The notes beneath the pieces were generated by a model that had not been told where the DNA came from, did not search any database, and saw only the letters and a list, made by a program, of their open reading frames with translations. Positions 1 to 7,302 of a stretch of DNA of 32,762 nt are shown in pieces (position 1 is the stretch's first letter; the number at the start of each line of letters is the position of its first letter). Made by a program: the position numbers and the translations under genes. Origin of the DNA: an uncultured Collinsella sp. (GTDB lineage: Bacteria; Actinomycetota; Coriobacteriia; Coriobacteriales; Coriobacteriaceae); contig CAAEON010000033.1 of assembly GCA_900757615.1 (NCBI GenBank), positions 1-32,762 on the forward strand, read 5' to 3'.

Positions 1-95
1 AAAGTCATAGATGCGGGCGTGTTGGCTAAAATGGGTCGGCTGGGATTGGTCAATCTCGGCCGACTATATTTGGCTAATATTTTTCGACGCTAACA
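1..95. repeat. 95-bp terminal inverted repeat, left copy
   Basis: Bases 1-95 are, base for base, the reverse complement of 32665-32759. Inside the repeat, 35-48 can pair with 51-64 over 14 positions (two of them G-T) around a 2-nt centre, making a long hairpin. Direct copies of TTGGCTAA flank this hairpin at 22-29 and 70-77. The repeat boundary at 95/96 coincides with the point where the RAYT gene stops matching its family. No transposase reading frame fits in these bases. The simplest reading is that both window ends run into copies of one dispersed element placed in opposite orientation. What the element is cannot be seen from this part. Confidence 0.93.
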
Positions 96-398
96 TCGTT
101 CCTGGAACACCGGTCCGCGGCGACCGGTTTTTTGATTGAAGTGTTTCGCATATGCCGTATCAATCGCATGCATAGCAACGCTCATCTGATTATCGAGATC
201 ATCAAATAGCAGGTGAACATGATTGTCCATGAGGCACCAGGCAAGAAGACGAATATGAGCGGACGTAAATCGTCTGTTCAATAGATTGAGAAAATAAAGG
301 CGATCGTCATCGTCTTCGAAGATCAGCTGGCCAGCACAGCCCTTGAGCATGACGTGATAATGGCCGAGTTCGGACAACGCACGGGCAACACGAGTCAT
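90..398 (-). pseudogene. Truncated REP-associated tyrosine transposase (RAYT, Y1_Tnp/IS200-like)
   Basis: The 102-residue product resembles the N-terminal half of RAYT proteins, HUH single-strand DNA transposases linked to REP sequences. The YHVMLKG strand is at about residues 14-20, the IFEDDDDR segment at 26-33, and the metal-binding HUH pair is H60 and H62 in MDNHVHLLF. I chose the ATG at 398 because GGGAGGG precedes it at good spacing; the frame is open back to 503 but that part does not look like the family. The protein ends at GPVFQERC, where family members continue through a region holding the catalytic tyrosine. The stop is supplied by the 95-bp repeat, so the gene appears interrupted by that element and should be inactive. 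It lies about 100 bases from a REP-like unit, the arrangement typical of RAYT loci. Confidence 0.82.
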
Positions 399-458
399 CG
401 AAACCCTCCCTTCCAAGGATGCAGTAGTCACAGCATACAAAAGGAAAGGAAGAAAAGG

Positions 459-491
459 GCCGAACCGCCCAACAAAGGTGAGCGGTTCGGC
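459..491 (-). terminator. Intrinsic terminator of the obg-nadD-yqeK-rsfS operon
   Basis: GCCGAACCGC at 459-468 and GCGGTTCGGC at 482-491 are perfect 10-bp arms around a 13-nt loop. Read on the minus strand, the hairpin is followed by CCCTTTTCTTCC. It lies 45 bases beyond the rsfS stop, so it most likely ends that operon. It also stands between rsfS and the RAYT start at 398, both on the minus strand. Confidence 0.75.
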
Positions 492-501
492 AAACGGTAG
501 C

Positions 502-536
502 AATGATTATTTTATCCCCGTCCCAGAAAAATCATT
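502..536 (-). repeat. Single REP-like palindromic unit at the rsfS stop codon
   Basis: The unit begins and ends with the complementary 7-mers AATGATT and AATCATT. Its centre carries the G-rich core CTGGGACGGGGA on the minus strand. It matches one arm of the palindrome at 26154-26229 with two substitutions over the A/T-rich side. Its edge overlaps the TAA stop of rsfS (536-538), so it sits directly at the 3' end of that gene. A RAYT gene starts about 100 bases downstream. Confidence 0.82.
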
Positions 537-991
537 TAGAGGAGGTTGAGGGGGAGCTGGGGGGCGTCTCCCCAGAGTTTCTCGAGGCGGTAGAACTCGC
601 GGGCTTCGGGAGTGAAGACGTGGACGACAACCGAACCGTAGTCCATGAGCATCCAGGTCTTCTGCTCGCGGCCCTCGATGGAGAACGGATGCTCGCCGCA
701 AGCCTCGGCGACCTTCTCCTCGATCTCGTCGACGATAGAATCGACCTGGCGGTTGTTGGCACCGGTGGCAAGCACAAAGTAGTCGCACACATCGGAAAGC
801 TCGGTCAGGTCGAGCACCTGAACGTCCTCGCCCTTCTTGTCGTAGGCGGCCTGCGCGGCGGCGCGGGCGACATCCTCGGCGGCGACACCGCTCGCGGACA
901 GCGAGGCGGCAGTGCGGTCGGACGTGGCGACGAAGCTCTTGTGCTCCACACCTTCAAGAATCTGCTCGTCGGTCATGGTCTCGTCGGCCAT
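536..991 (-). CDS. rsfS: Ribosomal silencing factor RsfS
   Basis: RsfS (DUF143/Iojap family) binds ribosomal protein L14 on the 50S subunit and blocks subunit joining when nutrients are short. The 151-residue product has the family core from about residue 40 onward: the DLTELSDVCDYFVLATG strand-turn, NNRQVDSIVDEIEEK, and the diagnostic WMLMDYGSVVVHVFTPEAR segment followed by FYRLEKLWGDAP. The first 35-40 residues are an acidic extension beyond the usual roughly 110-residue protein. The ATG at 991 follows AAAGAGG. It is the last gene after nadD and yqeK, 27 bases behind yqeK, the conserved order in many Gram-positive genomes. The stop codon touches a REP-like unit, which could have altered the exact C-terminus. 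Confidence 0.95.
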   Translation of the reverse strand: MADETMTDEQILEGVEHKSFVATSDRTAASLSASGVAAEDVARAAAQAAYDKKGEDVQVLDLTELSDVCDYFVLATGANNRQVDSIVDEIEEKVAEACGEHPFSIEGREQKTWMLMDYGSVVVHVFTPEAREFYRLEKLWGDAPQLPLNLL

Positions 992-1018
992 GGAATACCT
1001 CTTTCTAGACAGCCCGAG

Positions 1019-1627
1019 CTAGCGCAGCTGGGCGTAATGGTTGTAAATCGTAATAGCCGTGGGATAAAGATAACGCCCGGACTGGATCACATAGACCAGA
1101 CCCTGCGCAAAACAGGAGAAGAACAACTCGTCGAGCGAGGACTTCCCCACCATCTTGCGCAGCGCATGGGCATAGTCACCGTGACGGTTGGGCTCGATGG
1201 CATCCGCCACAAAGACCACCATATCGAGCGGCGTCATGTCGCAGGCACCCACGGTGTGACGGTCGACAGCCTGAAAGACCGCCGACGACAGCTCGGGAAA
1301 GAGCTGCGGAAGCTCATAGGCGGCAACCGGGCCATGCAAAAGCGGCGTCGCGGCAGACGGAGAGCCGGCAATCTTAATGCCGTAATGCAGAGCGCGCGTG
1401 ACCAGCTCGTCGTCGGAGAGCACCTTGTCCCAGTCATGGATCAGGCCGGCGGCAGCGGCATCAAAGCGGTCAACGCCGTAGACCTCGGCCAGATGAAGTG
1501 CGGTCTCGGCAACACCCAGCGAATGCACATAGCGCTTGCGCTTATCCTTCATGCGAACATCGAGCAGCTCTTGAATGCGCTTGAGCAGCGCGCGCTCATC
1601 GCCCTCAAACTGATCCTCTACCGACAA
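1019..1627 (-). CDS. yqeK: YqeK-type HD-domain hydrolase (bis(5'-nucleosyl)-tetraphosphatase, symmetrical)
   Basis: Members of the YqeK family are HD-domain metal-dependent hydrolases that cleave diadenosine tetraphosphate to ADP. The 202-residue protein shows the HD-superfamily residues in order: KRYVHSLGVAETA (His near 35), AGLIHDWDK (the HD dyad near 64-65), LLHGPVAAYEL (His near 98) and DRHTVGACDMTPLD (His near 123). The start is TTG at 1627, supported by GGGGG a few bases upstream on the minus strand and by the lack of a better downstream start. It lies 12 bases after nadD and 27 bases before rsfS, so the three are surely one operon. Its role beside nadD is presumably dinucleotide turnover. 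Confidence 0.92.
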   Translation of the reverse strand: MSVEDQFEGDERALLKRIQELLDVRMKDKRKRYVHSLGVAETALHLAEVYGVDRFDAAAAGLIHDWDKVLSDDELVTRALHYGIKIAGSPSAATPLLHGPVAAYELPQLFPELSSAVFQAVDRHTVGACDMTPLDMVVFVADAIEPNRHGDYAHALRKMVGKSSLDELFFSCFAQGLVYVIQSGRYLYPTAITIYNHYAQLR

Positions 1628-1639
1628 CGTAGACCCCCA

Positions 1640-2317
1640 TCACTCAAAATCTTCTTGGCCCAAATCGGCATATAGCCTGCGTTTGCGAATGTAGCCGAGC
1701 ACGGACTCGCTCGTAAGATAGCGCACGCTCATGCCGCGGGCAACTCGCTTACGAATGTTCGTCGAGCTGATCGCCAGCGCCGGAATCTGAATATAGCGCA
1801 CGTCGAACGGCAGTCCCGACTCTTTGATTCGGGCACGCGCCGTATCGATATCAAAGCCCGGTCGCGTCGCAGCAATAAAGGTGGCAAGCTCAGCGATTCG
1901 TTCGGCATCATGCCAGGTCACAATATCGATAATCGCGTCGGCGCCCGTAATAAAGTAGAGCTTTACCTGCGGCGGGTAAAAGTCGCGAAGGGCATGAAGC
2001 GTATCGGCCGTATAGGTTACGCCCGGACGGTCGATCTCGAACCGGCTCGCCAAAAAGGCCGGGTTCGCGGCGGTGGCGAGGACCGTCATGGCGTAACGGT
2101 CCTCGGCAGGCGTCACCGGCTTGTCAAGCTTAAAGGCAGGAGAGCCCGCCGGCATAAAGAGCACAGCGTCCAAATCGAGCGACTCGCGCGCCTGCTCGGC
2201 GGTCACCAGGTGCCCGTAATGGATGGGATCAAAGGTGCCACCCATAATGCCGAGCCTAAACTCCTGCCCGTCCTCTAGAGGAAGCTCGGGCAGACCGATT
2301 CCACCGCGCAGCGACAT
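1640..2317 (-). CDS. nadD: Nicotinate-nucleotide adenylyltransferase
   Basis: NadD transfers AMP from ATP to nicotinate mononucleotide, giving deamido-NAD in NAD biosynthesis. The 225-residue product has the nucleotidyltransferase signature GGTFDPIHYGHL at about residues 26-37 and the C-terminal ISSTNIRKRVARG motif that binds ATP phosphates. A FITGADAIIDIVTWHD segment in the middle matches the family's substrate pocket. An N-terminal tail of about 20 residues precedes the first beta strand. The ATG at 2317 follows GGAGGG at a slightly long distance, and only 3 bases separate it from the obg stop, so translation is likely coupled. Its place between obg and yqeK is the usual Gram-positive arrangement. 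Confidence 0.95.
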   Translation of the reverse strand: MSLRGGIGLPELPLEDGQEFRLGIMGGTFDPIHYGHLVTAEQARESLDLDAVLFMPAGSPAFKLDKPVTPAEDRYAMTVLATAANPAFLASRFEIDRPGVTYTADTLHALRDFYPPQVKLYFITGADAIIDIVTWHDAERIAELATFIAATRPGFDIDTARARIKESGLPFDVRYIQIPALAISSTNIRKRVARGMSVRYLTSESVLGYIRKRRLYADLGQEDFE

Positions 2318-2320
2318 GGC

Positions 2321-3787
2321 TTACTCGCCCTCCGAGGTCTCGGTATCGCCCGCGGCATCCGCCGCATCGACAACCTCGACGCCCTCATCCGCAGCATCGG
2401 CCACGTCAATGGCTTCAACGGCAACGTCCTCGCCAGCATCCTCGAGCTCCTCGTACTCCGAGAAGTCCTCGGCGCCCTCAAAGTCAAAGGCGCGCTGGCA
2501 AATGCGGACCTCGTCGCCCGCACGGCAGCCGGCCTTCTCGAGCGCGTCGTCAACACCCATGCGCGCAAACTTGTGCTGCAGGTAGATGACGGCTTCCTCG
2601 TTTTCCCAGTCGGTCTGAATAACCATGCGCTCGATGGCGCGACCGACCACGCGGAAGGCACCGGGCTCTTCCTGAACAATGCGGAAACGCTTCTCGCGCT
2701 GCAGGCGACGGCGCTCCCACTCCTCGTCGCGAAGATCGACAGGCTCATCGGAGACCGCCAGCTCGGCGCGCAGCTTAGCCACCTGCTCGCCCACGGCAAG
2801 CATCAGCGTGTTGAGGCCGGCGCCCGTCACGGCGGACACGGCAAAGAACATATGTCCATCGTCGAGCGCGGCGCGCTTAAGGTCGGCAATCTTGTCGGCC
2901 GTGCCCGGCGCATCGCACTTGTTGGCGACGACGATCTGCGGACGCTCCGAAAGCTCGGCGCCATACTGCTCGAGCTCACGGTTGATGATGCGGTAATCCT
3001 CAACCGGGTCGCGATCCTCAAAACCGCCCGTCATGTCGACGACATGCATGATCAGCGCCGTACGCTCGATGTGGCGCAGGAACTGGTGGCCCAGGCCCTT
3101 GCCCTCGCTCGCGCCCTCGATCAAACCAGGAACGTCGGCAACGACGTAAGAATACTCACCGGCACGCACCATGCCGAGGTTCGGCACGAGCGTGGTAAAC
3201 GGATAGTCGGCGATCTTGGGACGGGCGGCACTCATGCGCGCGATGAGCGAAGACTTACCCACCGAGGGAAAGCCCACGAGCGCAGCATCGGCCATAAGCT
3301 TCATCTCAAGCTCAATCCAATGCTCCTCGGCCGGTTCGCCCAGCTGAGCGAACGCGGGCGCGCGGCGCACCGACGTCACAAAGTGCGTGTTGCCCAGGCC
3401 ACCGGCACCGCCGGGCGCCACGACAACGCGCTCGCCATCATGCACCAGATCGGCAATCTCGAACATCGGGGTCTGCGTCTCGGGGTCGAGCTCGCGCACC
3501 ACGGTACCCATGGGAACCTTAAGAATAAGGTCCTCGCCGCTCTTACCGTTACGGCGGGCACCCTGCCCGTGCGTGCCGCGTTCGGCGCGGAAGTGATGCT
3601 TAAAGCGGTAATCGATCAACGAAGACAGCTGAGCATCGGCCTGGATGACGACATTGCCGCCACGACCGCCGTCGCCGCCATCGGGGCCGCCCTTGGGGAC
3701 AAATGCCTCGCGCCTAAACGACATGCATCCGGCTCCGCCGTCGCCGCCGCACACGTTAATGCGGCTGATATCGGTGAACTGTGACAA
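2321..3787 (-). CDS. obg: GTPase Obg/CgtA
   Basis: Obg is an essential GTPase acting in 50S ribosome assembly and stress signalling. The 488-residue protein has all three parts. The glycine-rich Obg fold spans residues 1-159 (GGDGGAGCMSFRRE, GGPDGGDGGRGG). The G domain follows, with P-loop GFPSVGKSS at 172-180, DVPG at 218-221, NKCD at 289-292 and SAV at 318-320. The OCT domain, present in Gram-positives, is at about 363-433. A strongly acidic, alanine- and valine-rich tail fills 437-488. The start is TTG at 3787, fixed by a strong GGAGG eight bases upstream. It opens a four-gene operon with nadD, yqeK and rsfS, and lies directly behind the rpmA terminator. Confidence 0.97.
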   Translation of the reverse strand: MSQFTDISRINVCGGDGGAGCMSFRREAFVPKGGPDGGDGGRGGNVVIQADAQLSSLIDYRFKHHFRAERGTHGQGARRNGKSGEDLILKVPMGTVVRELDPETQTPMFEIADLVHDGERVVVAPGGAGGLGNTHFVTSVRRAPAFAQLGEPAEEHWIELEMKLMADAALVGFPSVGKSSLIARMSAARPKIADYPFTTLVPNLGMVRAGEYSYVVADVPGLIEGASEGKGLGHQFLRHIERTALIMHVVDMTGGFEDRDPVEDYRIINRELEQYGAELSERPQIVVANKCDAPGTADKIADLKRAALDDGHMFFAVSAVTGAGLNTLMLAVGEQVAKLRAELAVSDEPVDLRDEEWERRRLQREKRFRIVQEEPGAFRVVGRAIERMVIQTDWENEEAVIYLQHKFARMGVDDALEKAGCRAGDEVRICQRAFDFEGAEDFSEYEELEDAGEDVAVEAIDVADAADEGVEVVDAADAAGDTETSEGE

Positions 3788-3803
3788 CAGAATCGCCTCC
3801 TAC

Positions 3804-3847
3804 AAAAAAGAGGGAGACCCTTGAATCCTAAAACTCAAGTGCCTCCC
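3804..3847 (-). terminator. Intrinsic terminator between rpmA and obg
   Basis: On the minus strand GGGAG...CTTGA pairs with TCAAG...CTCCC across 3812-3847. One mismatch and one G-T pair interrupt the stem, and the loop is about 10 nt. Six T residues follow at 3804-3809. It ends the rplU-rpmA transcript. Only a few bases separate the T-run from the obg ribosome-binding site, leaving no room for a separate obg promoter after it. Confidence 0.8.
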
Positions 3848-3872
3848 ACATATGTGCTCTATGAAGGGTGAA

Positions 3873-4130
3873 TTACGCGTTCGCGAGCGGGCGTACGCTG
3901 ACCCTGTGCTTGATACCCTTGTGGAACTCAACGGTACCGTCGACCAGCGCGAACAGCGTGTCGTCCTTGCCACGGCCAACGTTCTCACCCGGGTGGATGT
4001 GAGTGCCGTGCTGACGGACGAGAATCGTGCCCGTGGTTACCGTCTGGCCGGCATAGCGCTTCGTGCCAAGGCGCTGACCGCGGGAGTCACGGCCATTACG
4101 GGAGGAACCGAGTCCTTTTTTGTGTGCCAT
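3873..4130 (-). CDS. rpmA: 50S ribosomal protein L27
   Basis: L27 lies near the peptidyl-transferase centre of the large subunit. The 85-residue product begins MAHKKGLGSSRNGRDS and contains GQRLGTKRYAGQ and the HPGENVGRGKDDTLFALVDG core, a full-length match for the family. It lacks the cleavable N-terminal extension known from many Firmicutes. Consistently, no gene for the processing protease Prp (YsxB) lies between rplU and rpmA; the spacer is only 33 bases. It is cotranscribed with rplU, and its end is followed by a clear terminator. Confidence 0.98.
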   Translation of the reverse strand: MAHKKGLGSSRNGRDSRGQRLGTKRYAGQTVTTGTILVRQHGTHIHPGENVGRGKDDTLFALVDGTVEFHKGIKHRVSVRPLANA

Positions 4131-4163
4131 TGTGTATACCTACTCTTTCGTTACGAGTGTAAT

Positions 4164-4538
4164 CTACTCGGCGACGGGAGCCTCGGCAACAGCCTCGGCC
4201 TCTGCCTTGACAGCCTTCTTGGCGCGGGACGTAGCCTGGACCTTCACGATCTTCAGCTTGGTGAGCTGCTGACGGTGACCCTTCAGACGACGATAGCGCT
4301 TACGCTTGTGGAACTTGAAGACCAGCTGCTTCTCGCCCTTGAACTGCTCAACGATCTGAGCGGTAACCTTGGCCTTGGCCAGCTTGTCGGGATCGGTGAC
4401 GATCTTCTTACCATCGTTGAGGAAGATAACCGGCAGGGTGACCTTGTCGCCCTCATTGCCCTCGATCTTCTCGACGGTGATGACATCGTCGGTGGCGACC
4501 TTGTACTGCTTGCCGCCCGTGTTAACGATTGCGTACAT
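4164..4538 (-). CDS. rplU: 50S ribosomal protein L21
   Basis: L21 binds 23S rRNA in the large subunit. The 124-residue product starts MYAIVNTGGKQYKV and carries the family signature KFHKRKRYRRLKGHRQQLTKLKI at about residues 72-94. An alanine/glutamate-rich tail ends in VAEAPVAE, an extension beyond the roughly 103-residue core common in actinobacteria. The frame is open for seven more codons upstream, but ATG 4538 gives the conserved N-terminus and has AAGGG upstream. The promoter lies about 40 bases before the gene. It heads the rplU-rpmA transcript. Confidence 0.98.
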   Translation of the reverse strand: MYAIVNTGGKQYKVATDDVITVEKIEGNEGDKVTLPVIFLNDGKKIVTDPDKLAKAKVTAQIVEQFKGEKQLVFKFHKRKRYRRLKGHRQQLTKLKIVKVQATSRAKKAVKAEAEAVAEAPVAE

Positions 4539-4580
4539 GTTTACTTGCCCTTCATGCATCAGTTAGTGCAACAGCCGAAT

Positions 4581-4609
4581 ATAGTAGCAGGCGAAAATAC
4601 CCCCGTCAA
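4581..4609 (-). promoter_or_regulatory. Sigma-70-type promoter for rplU-rpmA
   Basis: On the minus strand TTGACG (4604-4609) and TACTAT (4581-4586) are separated by exactly 17 bases. The -35 box overlaps the stop codon of the upstream TIGR03936 gene. Transcription would start around 4574, about 35 bases ahead of the L21 start codon. Confidence 0.72.
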
Positions 4610-5418
4610 CGAGTATGTGGAGCAAATCCACAAGTTCGCACAGGTATGGGGCTGACGAGTCGGCCCTCGTCGTCCTCGCATGCTTGATTCTGACGCTCGA
4701 CATCGTAGGAGCAGATGGTCACGAGGTCTTGCATACCGGTGGAAACAATAGGTGCATCCACGCCCGGGGTCAAGCCCTGCAACAAAACATCAGCAGCGGA
4801 AAGCAAAATTTCCGGACGCATGGAGCCCTCGTTATCGGCATGGGTGTCGAGCATGAGCACCAAATGGTCCGGGCGCTCCCCCGCCGTGAGCTCATAGCCC
4901 ACGAGCGTGTGATCCAAATCCAAGCGCTTGCTCTTTTTGCCGCGCGCGTAGTCGATGCCATGGTCCGCGCGCAGCGTGTCGATCGCACGACGCACCTCGT
5001 CGGGGCATACGAGCGCCTCGGGATCCAAGTGCAGGTCGATGCGATACGACAGGCGCGTGAGCTGCGCCGTCAACGCCGGCGTGCGCACGTCGATGTACGC
5101 CGCCTCGATAGGCGCCAGATCGGCCGGAGACGCCACAGACAGGCGCTCAAACGCCTCGTCGAGCGCCACGAACTCGGTCATAAACAGGTCATACCACTCG
5201 CAGGTCGACGACGTACCAACCGGTAGCGCCGAAGAGAAGCCCACGCGCATGTGCGGAGAGAAGCCCTGCGTGACGGCATAGGGAAGTCCCGCACGGCGCA
5301 CGATGCGCTCAATGGTATGGATCACTTCGAGATGGCCCAGGTACTTAAGGCGATCGCGCTTGCCATAGCGAACACGAAGCCTAAAGAGCGTGGGATTGTC
5401 GGTCAGGCGCTCACTCAT
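4606..5418 (-). CDS. TIGR03936 / DUF2344 radical-SAM-linked protein
   Basis: The 270-residue product matches the TIGR03936 (DUF2344) family, found encoded beside, or fused to, TIGR03960 radical SAM proteins. Visible hallmarks are the N-terminal FRLRVRYGKRDRLKYLGHLEVIHTIERIVRRAGLPYAVTQGF region with SPHMRVGFSSALPVG, written here in overlapping parts of about residues 12-68. The C-terminal third is more variable and ends in a polar, cysteine-containing tail. The start ATG overlaps the stop of the radical SAM gene by four bases (ATGA), so the two are translationally coupled. The biochemical role of the pair is not established. In Clostridia the pair usually precedes ribonuclease G and rplU; here RNase G is absent and rplU follows directly. 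Confidence 0.9.
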   Translation of the reverse strand: MSERLTDNPTLFRLRVRYGKRDRLKYLGHLEVIHTIERIVRRAGLPYAVTQGFSPHMRVGFSSALPVGTSSTCEWYDLFMTEFVALDEAFERLSVASPADLAPIEAAYIDVRTPALTAQLTRLSYRIDLHLDPEALVCPDEVRRAIDTLRADHGIDYARGKKSKRLDLDHTLVGYELTAGERPDHLVLMLDTHADNEGSMRPEILLSAADVLLQGLTPGVDAPIVSTGMQDLVTICSYDVERQNQACEDDEGRLVSPIPVRTCGFAPHTR

Positions 5419-7292
5419 GCGCGATCACCCATCAATACATTCTTGGCGTGGAGCGTGGGGCAGATTCCGCAGCCGGTGCACGACGTGCGGGTGCAGTCGG
5501 GAGTCGTGACGCCCTCGAGCGAGCGACGGTACTCGCGTTCGAGGAAGCCACGCGTGCAGCCGGGGCTCACGTGCTCCCACGGCAGGCGCCAGTCCAACTC
5601 GTAGGGCAGGTGCACGAGCTCATTGAGGTCGATGCCGTTTTTGGCAGCAGCCTCCTTCCAGTTATCGAGCGAGAAATGCTCTACCCAGGCGTCAAAGCGA
5701 GAGCCCGAGCGCCAAGCGTCGATGATGACGGGCGTCATGTCACGACCGGCGCGGGACAGCGCGGCCTCGATGAGCGAGGTCTCGGCATCGTGGTAATGCA
5801 CGCGGACGGCACGGTTGCGAACGCTCGTGATAAGCAACTTCTGGCGACGCTTGACGTCGTCGTAGTCGAGCTGCGGGCACCACTGGAACGGCGTGGCAGC
5901 CTTGGGGATAAAGACCGAAACCGAGATGGACACCGAGATCGAGCCGCGACGAGCCTTGGGCACCACGGAACGACCGAGCTCCAGTACGTGATCAGCCAGA
6001 TTGGCGATGGCCACGATGTCCTCGTCGCGCTCGCCGGGAAGGCCCATCATAAAGTAGAGCTTCATGCGGTTCCAGCCGGCCTCGAAGGCCGCCTTGGCCG
6101 CACGGTCCAGGTCCTCCTCGGTCACGTTCTTGTTAATGATGTCGCGCATGCGCTGGCTGCCGGCCTCGGGCGCGAACGTCAGGCCGCCCTTCTTTTCGCC
6201 GGCGACCGGCTCGGCCATATCCACGCCAAACGAATCCAAGCGCTGCGACGGAATAGACACGCGAATACCCGTATCCTCCAGGCGACGGTTGAGCCTGCCG
6301 AGCACGTCGCGAATGCAGGAGTGGTCGGTCGTGGAGAGCGAGGTCAGCGACACCTCGTCATAGCCGGTCTTTTCCAGACCCTGAATCACCGACGAGACGA
6401 TCTGATCGGCCGAGCGCTCGCGCACCGGGCGATACGTCATGCCGGCCTGGCAAAAACGACAGCCGCGGGCGCAGCCGCGCAGGATCTCGATAGACAGGCG
6501 GTCGTGGACCAGCTGCGCATAGGGTACGCACGACTGCGACAGCGGATTCGTGGCGCCGAAATCCTCGACGACGCGCTTGTAGACCACGGTCGGCGCATCC
6601 TTACCCTCACGCGGCACGGTGTAGCCATGCGGCGAGCAGGGATCGTCGTGACGAACCTCATAGAGCGACGGCACGTAGTTGCCGGCAATGGATGCAAGCT
6701 GCTCAACAATCTGCGCGCGCGGGACTCCTTCGTCGCGCAGGCGGCGATGCAGCTGGCAGGTCTCGAGCAGCGATTCCTCGCCCTCGCCGATGAGGATGGC
6801 ATCGAAGAAGGCCGCATACGGCTCGGGGTTGTACACCGAGGGGCCGCCGGCGATGACAATGGGATCGCCCTCAGTGCGATCGGCCGCTAACAGCGGAATG
6901 CCAGCGAGGTCGAGAGCCTCGAGGAAGTTCGTCACCGCCATCTCGTGCGGCACATGCAGGCCGACAATATCAAACGAAGCGACCGGCGCTGCACCCTCGA
7001 GCGAGAGCAGTGGAATGCCCGCCTCGCGCATAGCGTCACCCATATCGGGCCACGGCACATAGCCGCGCTCGCAGGAGATGCCCTCGGCCTGGTTAAGGAT
7101 GTTGTAGAGGATGGCGATGCCCTGGTTGGGCAGACCGACCTCGTACACATCCGGATAGATCAGGCAGCAACGGTAGTCGGCATCGGCCTTGGAAAGCGTG
7201 CCCCACTCGTGATCGATATAGCGGCTCGGCTTCTCGACCTTGGCGAGCAGCGGCTCAATTAAATGAAAACAGTCTTGGTATGCAACGCGCAA
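5415..7292 (-). CDS. TIGR03960 family radical SAM protein
   Basis: The 625-residue product is a B12-binding-like plus radical SAM protein of the TIGR03960 family. The N-terminal half contains a cobalamin-domain-like alpha/beta fold (DIVGLHVPHEMAVTNFLEAL, then IVIAGGPSVYNPEP at about residues 146-158). The [4Fe-4S] motif CARGCRFC has its cysteines at 274, 278 and 281. Downstream are SLTSLSTTDHSCI and MKLYFMMGLPGE, typical of the family. A C-terminal cysteine cluster, DCTRTSCTGCGIC, suggests a second metal or cluster site. TTG at 7292 is the likely start, with a weak GGGG upstream. It overlaps the TIGR03936 gene by four bases and belongs to the mre-rodA transcript. The reaction is unknown. Confidence 0.9.
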   Translation of the reverse strand: MRVAYQDCFHLIEPLLAKVEKPSRYIDHEWGTLSKADADYRCCLIYPDVYEVGLPNQGIAILYNILNQAEGISCERGYVPWPDMGDAMREAGIPLLSLEGAAPVASFDIVGLHVPHEMAVTNFLEALDLAGIPLLAADRTEGDPIVIAGGPSVYNPEPYAAFFDAILIGEGEESLLETCQLHRRLRDEGVPRAQIVEQLASIAGNYVPSLYEVRHDDPCSPHGYTVPREGKDAPTVVYKRVVEDFGATNPLSQSCVPYAQLVHDRLSIEILRGCARGCRFCQAGMTYRPVRERSADQIVSSVIQGLEKTGYDEVSLTSLSTTDHSCIRDVLGRLNRRLEDTGIRVSIPSQRLDSFGVDMAEPVAGEKKGGLTFAPEAGSQRMRDIINKNVTEEDLDRAAKAAFEAGWNRMKLYFMMGLPGERDEDIVAIANLADHVLELGRSVVPKARRGSISVSISVSVFIPKAATPFQWCPQLDYDDVKRRQKLLITSVRNRAVRVHYHDAETSLIEAALSRAGRDMTPVIIDAWRSGSRFDAWVEHFSLDNWKEAAAKNGIDLNELVHLPYELDWRLPWEHVSPGCTRGFLEREYRRSLEGVTTPDCTRTSCTGCGICPTLHAKNVLMGDRA

Positions 7293-7302
7293 CGGAAAAC
7301 CC

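Noticed and set aside
503..1675. 390-codon open frame on the plus strand opposite rsfS and yqeK
   Set aside because: It starts inside a REP-like unit and runs antisense to two conserved genes; no recognisable domain is present.
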